Source: Brachionus manjavacas (lineage: Eukaryota; Rotifera; Eurotatoria; Ploima; Brachionidae). From it: a stretch of DNA of 64,000 nt. The stretch covers positions 5,098,501-5,162,500 of the forward strand of contig JAHQIY010000001.1 in assembly GCA_019054805.1 (NCBI GenBank), written 5' to 3'. Shown here in pieces: positions 1 through 8,965 of this stretch. Each line of letters starts with the position of its first letter. Positions within the stretch are counted from its first letter, which is position 1. The translations under genes and the position numbers were made by a program. The notes below the pieces were generated by a model. It saw nothing but the letters and a program-made list of their open reading frames with translations. It made no database searches and was not told where the DNA came from.

Positions 1-9
1 TTACCATAC

Positions 10-180
10 CTTGACCACCAAACAAGCTTCTGGAATATATTTCTTACTTCTAGTCATCATTTTTTGTGCTTGTTTTTGTTGATAATCACGTACATTTTTT
101 CTTATACCCAATAAAGAATGAGTTATATCGATAATATCATCAATAGGAAGATCTTCGTTTGATGGCTCTGGTTTGACCAT
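10..180 (-). CDS. First coding exon of an unrecognised gene (partial, runs off the left edge)
   Basis: The minus strand has an ATG at 180-178 followed by 57 open codons. It ends at a GTATGG donor at 9-4, in phase 0; read through, a stop follows two codons later. The encoded N-terminus is acidic for about 20 residues (MVKPEPSNEDLPIDDIIDI), then becomes basic and glutamine/lysine rich (RDYQQKQAQKMMTRSKK) and looks helical. There is no signal peptide or membrane segment. I do not recognise the family. The next exon would lie to the left of the window. A short open exon with a clean donor and balanced composition in AT-rich DNA argues for a real exon, but chance cannot be excluded. Confidence 0.5.
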
Positions 181-877
181 TCTACAAAATTTTCAAAATT
201 ACTAGTATAAAAGCAAAACTTAATTTTATTCCTATTTGTTTTACATTTTTACTGGTAGACTGGTAAATTTACAAATTAATTTGTTATAGAAATTTACTGT
301 TGCATTTATAAAGAGAGAACTGTTTTTTATTTTTTTTTAAATCCTTAATAATCCTCAAAAAGTCCAAAAAAAAATTTATGATATTGTTTATTTTAAAATA
401 TATATTTAAGAAATAAATCTTTTAAAATAAAAAAACGAAAAAAAAACTTTCTAATTAAACTTTGAATATAAATTGCAACAAATTAAAAAGATAAACTAAA
501 GAAAAGAAAAAACTAAAAAATGATAAAAAAAAAACGATTGCAATTATTAAATAATAACACTCTCTATTTCTCTCTCTCTCTTTCTATGTGTCTCGTCGTC
601 ATCGTCATCAATATCCCAAACAATCAGCAGTTCATTTTGCACATATTTATATTTATATAGAATAAAAAAGCCCAAAAAAAAAGAATAGAAAAAAGAAAAA
701 AATTCTTTTTTCTTTAGAAATTTTTTAAAGTTGGAAACAAAAAAAAAGCAAAAAAAAAAAAAGAGTTTAAATAAATGTACAAGTCGTCACTGTGTATGTA
801 AGCATGTATGTTTGAATGAATGAATGTATGTATGGAGTCGATTGAGATCAATATTTGGCCGTGGTCACTGCGCGGGT
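181..877. other. Intergenic or 3' UTR, low complexity
   Basis: This is AT-rich sequence between the first exon of the left-edge gene and the stop of the first homeobox gene. It holds poly-A tracts and a CT microsatellite at about 560-585. Part of it (about 640-877) is probably the 3' UTR of the homeobox gene, which is transcribed leftwards. No other gene was seen. Confidence 0.6.
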
Positions 878-2156
878 CTATTCACTATTCGAGCTCATGT
901 CATGACTGAACGACTTTTCCTTGGACGACTTTTTGGTCTTGTATCGGTGATTCTGGAACCAAATCTTGACTTGGGTGGGCGTCAAATTGAGGCCCGATGC
1001 CAAGTGCTCGCGCTCCTGCGCACTCAAATACTTCTGCATTTTGAACCGCTTCTCCAGCTCGTACACTTGAGCCTGCGAGAACAGCACTCGCCTCTTTCGC
1101 TTCGACTGATACGGATACTGGGACAATTGGCTCGAGTAGCTCGAGTACGACTTGATGTTCTCTTGATTCATGCTGTTGGACGATGTGGACGAGCTCGACG
1201 AGGCGGACGACGTCGACGACGAACACTTGGGCACCATCAGCTGACTTGCCGAAGAGTTCGAGGCTGCCGCAGCGGCCGCCGCAGCCGCCGACTGGTACTC
1301 GTCCGCGCTGTTCAAAAACCTCGACACTTGAAGAAAAAAAGAATTAATTTTTTAATCCAGCATGGTCAACTAAAAGAGATGAATTACTGGTGAAGCGGGC
1401 ATCGTTGGGATTTGAGTACCACGTGGAGGTGTTGGCGTACTGTAGGTGAGCGTACGAGTCGGACTCGTTGGCACAGTAGGGCGCCGAGTTGTAGTAGTGA
1501 GAGTAGGAGTTGGCGTAGTGCGGCGTGGTGGCGCCGACCAGCGAGTTGGAGAACTGATTTGAAGCGTAGTTGAAGTAGGGGTTCTGGATGGAGGTGGGCG
1601 ACGGCTGCACTACGCTTGGCGAGAAGGAGTCGGGCGAGCCGGCCGGCTGGTAGCCGCACATGTTGCCGTGAACGCCCAGGCTCAGCGGCGACTCTTGCTT
1701 GACGCTGAGCGACGACGACGACGACGAAGTGGTCGACGACGGCGTGCTAGATGAGCCGCCGCTGCCGCCGCCGCCGCTGCTGCCACCACCACCGCTCCCG
1801 CTACTGTTCATGTTCGTTCTGTTCGTGTACGATTGAAAGTCGAGCTGTTGTTGCTGCTGATGCTGATGCTGCTGCTGTTGCTGGTGTTGGAGAATTTGCT
1901 GGTGTTGCTTGCGATAGGAGTCCTCGAGGACCGGGTTGAGGAGGTTGGTGACGTTGAATGCCGTGTTGTACTTGGGACTGAGGGCGGATATGGCGGCCGC
2001 GTAGTCTGCACTGTTCAAGTGATTGTGCAGCAGATTGAGATGCTGTTGGTGCGAGGCGGCGGCGGCGGCGGTCGCGGCGTCGACCACCGTCGATTGTTGG
2101 TGCAAGTGGTGAGCGGACACTGGCACTGCGTTTCGATCGCACTCAGGGTATAGCAT
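878..2156 (-). CDS. NK2.1: NK2.1/Nkx2.1-type homeobox transcription factor, paralogue A
   Basis: Two coding exons: 2156-1388 and 1326-878, joined over a 61 bp GT..AG intron (1387-1327) in phase 1, giving 405 residues. The C-terminal NK-2 homeodomain (about residues 331-390) has the recognition helix [13 protein letters not shown]. Tyr at homeodomain position 54 (QNHRYK) is the mark of NK2 proteins that bind CAAGTG-type sites. The N-terminus has a TN/eh1-like repressor motif (FNVTNLLNP) followed by EDSYRK, and [17 protein letters not shown] before the homeodomain, both as in vertebrate Nkx2.1. Long Gln/His, Gly/Ser, Ser and Ala runs lie between. The exons are much more GC-rich than their surroundings. 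The family patterns forebrain, foregut or neurosecretory tissue. It is divergent from paralogue B. The start is the first ATG of the open frame. Confidence 0.93.
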
Positions 2157-4569
2157 TATCTGTTTGAGAGTGTGTGTGTGTGTGTGAGTGAGTGTGTGAG
2201 TGAGTGGTAAGAGGATTGTGGTCGCGCGTGCTCAACAATGATCCAGAGTCGTTTTTGAACAATCTAGAATAGAAAAATAGCAAATTCGCTTTTTGTTTAG
2301 CCAACAACAAAAAGAAAAATTTATATATATATATTTAGAGACAGAGAGAGAGAGCGATAGAGAGTGAGAGAGAAAAAGAGAAAGAGAGAAAAAAATAATA
2401 AAATAGAAAAAAAAAATTTTTCAATGGATAGTTTAAGATTTTATTTTAGATTATGTAAATTAGTCGAGTTGGTTCGATTGGTTGAGGCGTTCGAAGCGAA
2501 CATATCTGATTGGTTGTGTGTGTGAATTGTTGGAATGGTTGAGCGCTGCGCTAAGCTCAGCCCTGCTAAGCACAATCGACCAATTAGAAATTAACTTTGG
2601 TTTTAAAATGCCAACAGAAAGATTTTCTCTTTTTTTTGTGTGTGTGTGTGTGTGTATGTTGCAAAGGTAAATTTTAAAACTGTTAATTTATCTAAATGGC
2701 ATTTTTCGTATTTTTTCTCTTTTTCTCTCTCTCTCTAAACTGGCAAATATTATAAAACCACTTGAAATTTAAAATCGAAAAAAATTAGAAAGAGAAAAAA
2801 AAAGAGAGAGAGAGTTTAGAGAGAAGCCCGCGCAGAATATTAAGCAATTTGGGTAAATTTAGTTTAAATAAACTTTTAGAACGCCTCGAATTCATGTCAA
2901 CTCTAATCCACTAGCTCTTGAGAATATTTAGGTTTCTAGAAATGCCCAATAGGCCAGACCACTTCAACACACACACACACACTAACTTCATAATTGATCC
3001 TCCACTTCTTTCCATCCATCCATTCAAGCCTATCTATTAATTACACAAACAAAAAATTTATCAATTAATCTTATTATGAAAAAAAAAATTTTATTTTTAT
3101 TCCAAAACTTAAAATGACAAAAACTGCAACTCATTTTTTGCATCTCTGATATCAGTCTTTGCGTTTTGTTTTTGCTAAGACCTTTCGGTTAATTTTCTTT
3201 CATTTCTCTGAATACTTCTGATTGTGGAACCTGCACTATCCTCTAATGCTCACTTGATACAGGTCCTTTAGACGTTGAGTAAGTTTGATATGTATTTTAA
3301 GGCGGTGGTAGCAAAAGAACTGCCAATGTGTGCACACAAATGCTTTAAATAAATTTTCGCTTTACATCTGATTCAGACCTTAGACAAATTGAGAAAAAAA
3401 ATTCCTTAAAAATTTCAATTGACTCAAAGTGGGCAGACGCACAAACTATTTATATAGTCGTGTGTGAGTGAGTGAGTGTGTGTGTGTGTGCTGGATAATT
3501 ATGGTGGTCATTGCACAACAACAATGTTGTTGTATTGACTATTAGGTAATGTTATCGATTAGCGTACAATGTCATACTGATATTGATAGTTTAATTAAAA
3601 ATAAAGCTAAACAATTTTGCAAATGCTATAATTGCTGTTTGGCTTGGATGGACAGCCAACAAAAAATGTGTAAACATTGCACTATCTATTTTAGAGTCGA
3701 GTTGCTCGTGCAAGTGTTTTTTAGTTTGGAGAAATGCTCGAGTTGATGTCATTTGAAGAGGACAAGGTATTGTCTCACACACATACACACACACATGCCA
3801 ACTAATTACTCGGACCACTTTTGTTATCTAACAAAGATAAAGAAGCATTTTTTGTTGCCCTTTTTTTGCTGCTATCTGTTGCTTGCTTTTTTGCTGTTGG
3901 TTGTGGTTGTTAATTAAAAAATTTAATATAGTTTATCTAGTTTGGATAGTAAAAATCAATAAATTAATTGCATGTGATCAAGCAATAAAATGTTTAGCTA
4001 GGCACCATATAATAACTCTTGTTTGTTTACCTAACTCATAACCTCAATCTCTCATAATTCTGCAACACTATGGCCTAGCCTTTTTCACATATAAAAGCAC
4101 AACACAATAACTAAGCACTTCATTTGAATGAGTGCTGAGTTAGACTGTACCTGTGCACCATTGGGCGCATCTTTCTCTCTCTTCCTCTCTCTCTCTATCT
4201 CTACATTTATATTTATGTATATGTCTCTTTCTTTATCTGATTGTAATTTTTGGATTGGTTGAATTTTTGGATTGGCTGCGCTCAAAGCGACCAATCAGCC
4301 TAGTGCATATTTTAATTAATTAAAAAATATGACAAATCGAGCTCATCGACGAATTAACAAACTTCAAGTACTTGGCTTCAATTCTTTTCTTTTGTTAATT
4401 CTAGTCGATTAATTCTTCTCGGCAATATATACTTCCGTCCGATCGTGAGCCGATTTGCCATTTTCTATCACTTCACTACTTCAATAAGCCTCCACTTCCA
4501 CTTTCTGCAATTTTTTATTTCATTCTTTTATTAACTATTTAGCCAAAGAAAGAAAGAAGCCAGTCAGCA
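2157..4569. promoter_or_regulatory. Shared 2.4 kb upstream region between the two divergent Nkx2.1 genes
   Basis: No convincing coding sequence. It contains (GT)n/(CA)n tracts at about 2168-2204, 2637-2656, 2970-2982, 3458-3490 and 3777-3797, a GA-rich block at 2338-2390 and CT/GA blocks near 2720-2740 and 2805-2822. Sites resembling the Nkx2 core (CAAGTG or CACTTG) lie at 2758-2765, 3251-3257 and 3711-3716, and the perfect palindrome CAAGTACTTG is at 4365-4374, about 200 bp before the start of paralogue B. An inverted repeat ACAACAAC-AAT-GTTGTTGT is at 3515-3533. Both genes must take their proximal promoters from here; that these sites act is inference. Confidence 0.55.
4365..4374. promoter_or_regulatory. 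Palindromic Nkx2-like site CAAGTACTTG
   Basis: A perfect 10 bp palindrome containing the CAAGT half of the Nkx2.1 recognition core on both strands, 195 bp upstream of the paralogue B ATG. It is a candidate auto- or cross-regulatory site; function is inferred only. Confidence 0.3.
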
Positions 4570-7500
4570 ATGTCAACAAGTCCCTTTAGCAAGTATCAGA
4601 CACCGGGCATGCCGTTCATGGTCAGCGACATACTCAACCCGGTCGCCGACACCGATTCCTACTACAGAAAAAGTGTGCACAACTCGTACTCGTCGTGCAC
4701 GCCCTCACCCTCCATCCACAGTCCGACGCGGTCGCACGATCCGGCCCTTGCCTACCAGCTCACGCCGCCCAGCTCATCTAACATATCGCCCACTCACTTC
4801 ACCGCCTCCTACAACCAACACTACTACTACGCCAGCCATGAGCCCATCTACCACGCCACCACCGAACATCCTTACCAAACTCAAACACCACAAACCACGA
4901 CCAGTTGGTACGAGCCAGCACATTTCGACTCTCGTCATTTAGCAAGTATTTAAGCCATTTTCTTTCTTTACTTTTTTTTTTTTTTTTTTTACATTTTTGC
5001 TCTTAAATAAATCTAAAAGTTAAAGAAGAAAAAATGTCGTTGTGAATATTTATTTAAAATTATTTGTAAATTAATGTGCTGAAGTGACGATGAAACCTGG
5101 AGTCAGGAACATAATGAAAATTTGTCGAGGCCCCTTCAAAATAGTAGATGACTAGATGATTAGCTAGCTTTCAAGTATCAAGAATGTATATCTATGTGCC
5201 AGCATTAACAAGTCATAAGACTGAACATTGAGTGCTTTTTGTAAAATTGAAAATTTCTCTTGACTATCACAATCAAGAGTATAGGATTTTATGATGACAA
5301 AAAAAATTAAATTTACATCTAAAAAGTGAATGAATGTACCCTGTTACTGTTAGCAGAACAAACACAGTATATATTTTAAAAGTCTTGTCGAATAATCAGG
5401 ATTAATCTCTTTTTCTAAAATTTGGATGAATAATTAATTGACAAAATGTTTATGCAAAAAAACAATTTTATCATTGTATATACAATTTTTCAATATTTAT
5501 TTTTTATAAAATTTAAATTAACAAACACAGTTATTATAAGAAAGACTAAATTTCTAAATTCTTACTGACTCAAGTTTTTTTATTTTTTATTACATCGCCA
5601 GAATTGGCGTTAATTGAATTAAATAAATAAATAAATAATTTCCATTCCCAATCTTGTTAATAATACTCCAAAACTCGTGTGCTTAGAACACAGGCTTAAT
5701 AATTAAGGCTTGCACTGACGCCTCTTGTGGAGCTTAGGACCAGTTTTTATTTGTTTGTAACTAATCATGAACTAAGGCGGCAGTAAGATAGCGAGCCATT
5801 GTGCCATCAGCTCGACTAGGTCATAATTGTGGTGTAGATGATCAACTCGGTGCAGTAACCTCTGAGTCAGATGGAAGCTGTTGCTCAAAAAGGCACTGGA
5901 AAAGCGACAAATAATTGTAATGAGTTCAAGTTAGAAGAAGAATGAAATTTGCATTTGTGCATCATCATCATTTCTTTGGTTTTGTGAAGTACAGTACAAA
6001 AGAACACAGTGTGGCGTTTGAGTATGTTGCATCATGTTGCATTCACAGAGCTAGTTGTGGAATTATTGGAAAAGAATTGTACTCAATTATAAATCATGAA
6101 AACCCTTGTATTTTTGAATTCTTTATTATTCACATCAATTGTACATAACAGACTTTGAATCGTTATGAACTGTGTGAGGATGGCATTGCTTGAATTTTTT
6201 TTTGAATTCATTGCAAATAATTGATGCCTTTTTCAAAAAAAAAAAAGAATAAGAAACACTCTTTTTTCCTAGGATTTTCTTTTCTTTACTTTTCTCCATC
6301 GGCTCGGTGTCCACTGATCAAATAGAATGAAAGTGTAAGTAATTCAAATTTAATGTAATGTTTTGATGAACTTTATTCGAAATTTTAATCTTTTAATTAA
6401 TTGATACTTGTTGTAAATTAAATTAAATAAATTCAGTAGCTGCACATATTGAGAATACAAAAAAACTTGGGACTAGAGAAACCAAACTTTAAAGACTAGC
6501 TAATGGTTCAGGCTCTAAAGCTTGTGTGGATGATTGTTAGCGTTCATTGATCAAAAATGCACCTTTGTATCAAATAATTATCTTAACATGAGAGCGTGTC
6601 AAGGGGACTGCAAATAATGAGCTCTAATTCAGAAAAGTTCTGTTATAAGCAAAAATATTGAAAAAGTGAACTACTACTGCTGCTATTATGTTTCAAAAAT
6701 TTTAGCTAATTACCATCAACGACTTGACATTGAACATTACAAGTGCCAATTTTTTTTTTCATTTTTTTTCACTTTTTTTTTCTTGACAATTTCGTCAAGG
6801 CATAAATTGAATACAGAGTTGCACTGAGAGCTTTTTTTGTTTTTTTATTCAAAGTAATAAATCAGACCAAATCTTGGGTGCTTGGAATGCATACTTGGTC
6901 CTTCGTTTCAGTCACATGATTTTGAATTAAAAATAGCTGGAAATCTAAAATGAGACGATAGCTTGGAGAGCTTTTACTTGTTGCTATTTAAATTATAGTC
7001 TGGTTACGGCTGGGTTAAGTGTGCCAATTAGCATATATTAAAAAAATATTAAACAATATTAAAAATAATATTGTGCAGTCTCAGTCCGTCAAAAAAAGAA
7101 AAGTTTTTCGTGCAAATTATAACAAATATAGTTTTGGAATTGCCCAGGCAGGTTGGAATGAATCTTAGTCCTTTCTTTCAGTCGAATGTTAATGAGGATT
7201 TGATTTTTTCAAAAAAAATTTTTTTTAAATTTTATAAATTTCAAAATTTTAATTTCTACAGAAATTAATTTTTTTCATGCGTAAACAAAAAAAGAGAAAA
7301 AAAAACAAGTGATTATTTGTAATTGAGAGTTTGTTTATCTTTTGCGTTCGGCTGAAAGTAAGTTTGTCGGCTTAGAACACAGGAAAATAGTCAATTACTT
7401 GATACAAGCAATTATGAGCTTTGTGTGTTTGGCTTTGCCATCAAATTACAGGCAATTAAGAGATTATATCAGTCTTTGAGTTGAAAAAACAAACTTTAGT

Positions 7501-8103
7501 CTACATAATGATTTAGTTTATCTTTCTTTGTCGATAAAGATAATTGCCCATACTTTGCTTTATTGTTTGTTATAAGTGTGCTCTTAAAGCAAACATAGTT
7601 ACGTAAGCCAAATAGCTTTGTCAAACTATGTCAAGTGTATTGTAGTTAAGAATCGATTTTGTAGTACTTTAGTGATACAAACACACTAACTGATTGCGTA
7701 ATTTTAAGTGTCGAGATTTTTGGGCTCGTCACCAGCGGACTCCATGAGCCAAACAAGCCAGGCACACTACTTGCACAAAATGAACAGTCCCAACGAGCTC
7801 AAACCGAGCGTCAACTCTTCGCCACTCGCTCACACATATCAATTCGGCAGCAGCTATGCCAACTGCAGCGGTGCCATAAAGCGAAAGCGTCGCATTTTGT
7901 TCAGCCAGGCTCAAGTGAACGAGCTCGAGAGGCGATTCAACAAGTCGAGGTACTTGAGTGCGCCTGAGCGCGAAGTTCTCGCCAACGACCTGCATTTGTC
8001 GCCCACACAAGTCAAGATATGGTTCCAGAATCACCGATACAAGACCAAAAAAGCGCTCAAGGACCGCATCAAAATGGACCCAAATCCTTACCACAACTAC
8101 TAG
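4570..8103 (+). CDS. NK2.1: NK2.1/Nkx2.1-type homeobox transcription factor, paralogue B
   Basis: Two coding exons: 4570-4945 and 7709-8103, joined in phase 1 over a 2,763 bp intron, giving 256 residues. The N-terminus starts MSTSP, then has the TN/eh1-like motif [10 protein letters not shown], very close to the vertebrate Nkx2.1 start, and [19 protein letters not shown] before the homeodomain. The homeodomain is at about residues 182-241 with recognition helix [13 protein letters not shown]. By hand count it matches paralogue A at about 45 of 58 aligned positions. It differs in helix 1 (QVNELE instead of QVYELE), so it looks the more derived copy. It lacks A's long Gln and Gly runs. A poly-A signal AATAAA is at 8300-8305. 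The intron sits at the same codon and phase as in paralogue A, which shows common descent by duplication. The start is the first ATG, giving the conserved N-terminus. Confidence 0.93.
5591..5640 (+). repeat. Hairpin element with (AAAT)n tail, copy 1
   Basis: TACATCGCCAGAATTGGCG forms a CGCCA/TGGCG stem with a GAAT loop and is followed by (AAAT)n. A second copy on the minus strand lies at 63252-63312 with one paired-compatible change in the stem. This looks like the 3' end of a LINE or SINE family. Confidence 0.5.
5752..5912 (+). mobile_element. SINE-like repeat, copy 1 (diverged)
   Basis: From about 5808 to 5906 it aligns with the copy at about 17292-17400. Both contain ATTGTGGTGTAGATGATCAA, then CTC-G-TGCAGTA, CCTCTG-GTCAGAT and GTTGCTCAAAAAGG in the same order and spacing. 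The left part, where copy 2 has a tRNA-like head, is too diverged to assign. Confidence 0.6.
5978..6060 (+). mobile_element. Relic of the MITE family found intact at 54101-54461
   Basis: It starts GGTTTTGTGAAGTACAGTAC followed by AAAAGAACA, matching the terminal inverted repeat of the intact element. It then has GTTGCATCATGTTGCATT-CACAGA, matching the inner part of the repeat. The second end was not found, so it is a decayed or truncated copy. Confidence 0.5.
6878..6935 (+). repeat. Short dispersed repeat, copy 1
   Basis: TTGGAATG-AT-CTT-GTCCTT-TTTCAGTC is shared with 7138-7200 and, on the minus strand, with 12176-12255. The family is unidentified. Confidence 0.4.
7138..7200 (+). repeat. Short dispersed repeat, copy 2
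   Basis: CCCAGGCAGGTTGGAATG followed by TCTTAGTCCTTTCTTTCAGTC. It is the best match to the minus-strand copy at 12176-12255, which shares CCAGGCAGGTTGGAA. Confidence 0.45.
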
Positions 8104-8867
8104 TTTCTGTTTTCAATGCACGAACCTAAACGCACCTAGTCGACATTGTACTTCTGTACATACTCTTTTTTTTGGTTCCTCTCATTTTTTTTCGTTAATT
8201 TATTTTTAGATGGTTTAATTTGATTTGAAGATTAAAAATACAGTAATTTTTTTTTGTTAATTTTAATATTTTTTTTGTTTAATTATTGATTATATTTTGA
8301 ATAAAATTAATCCACTCAAGTTTTGTTTCTTTGCTACTCAAGAGCCGTTTCTAAGAAGTTTCCGCAAATTAGACTCTTCAGCAATCTAAGCCAATTATTT
8401 GAAAAAGGGCTTCTATCAATTAATAACAATCCAAATAAATCACTAAAAACTTAGTTTTATTTATTTATTTATTTTTGCATTAAACAAATAATTTAGAAAT
8501 TTAAATTTGATGACAAAAAATTAAGCACTCTTTCTCTTCGACGTCGACTTTCAATGGCTTTAATTAAATAAGTAGAAATAAATTGAAATATACTCAATTT
8601 ACAATAGATATAAAAATTGATTAGAAAAAATGTAAACTAACATATTGGGGCATTCAAATCAGCTCAAAGATACGGAACCAAGAATGTTTCTGCATTAAGA
8701 GTGTTCCGTATTGATACTTAGCTATTTTGTCAGAGAAAGAACATTTTTGATTGCATTTTTGTCGATTGATTTTTAATATTTTAAACATATTGTTATATAA
8801 TTTAGAGTAGCTGAAAATATGTTTTTTTTTTAGAAAAATATAAAAAACATCTCTTGAGATTTAAAAT

Positions 8868-8965
8868 AATAATAATGATAAAAAATAAGCCACGGCAAAG
8901 ATGCTTGCGGAGATGCCTTACAAGGAAGACATCTATGGTAGCTGGATGCATTGAAATCTAGTTAC
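8868..8965 (-). mobile_element. LINE 3'-end relic
   Basis: On the plus strand it reads (AAT)n, then AAGC-A-GGCAA, GCTTGC, and ATCTATGGTAGC, in the same order as 56890-57085. The orientation is therefore minus with an (ATT)n tail. It is too short to code. Confidence 0.4.

Larger units (their letters stand above)
4946..7708 (+). other. Large intron of Nkx2.1 paralogue B, repeat-rich
   Basis: The GTATTT donor follows codon 125 and the acceptor AG is at 7707-7708. Inside are an (AAAT)n-tailed hairpin element (5591-5640), a SINE-like core (about 5752-5912), a MITE relic (5978-6060) and two copies of a short dispersed repeat (6878-6935, 7138-7200). No hidden exon was recognised. Confidence 0.85.

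Noticed and set aside
824-1393. Long plus-strand open frame across the homeobox exon of Nkx2.1 A
   Set aside because: It is the antisense shadow of the homeodomain exon; Arg/Leu/Ala-rich composition comes from the complement of GC-rich codons.
1751-2153. Plus-strand and alternative minus-strand frames over exon 1 of Nkx2.1 A
   Set aside because: Shadows of the Gln/Gly/Ser-rich coding exon; repetitive Arg/Cys/Leu text with no family features.
2482-2670. 62-codon plus-strand frame upstream of Nkx2.1 A
   Set aside because: It runs through a GT microsatellite (FVCVCVCM) and has no recognisable domain.
3549-3746. 65-codon plus-strand frame between the Nkx2.1 genes
   Set aside because: Cys- and Phe-rich frame without family features; no support for transcription.
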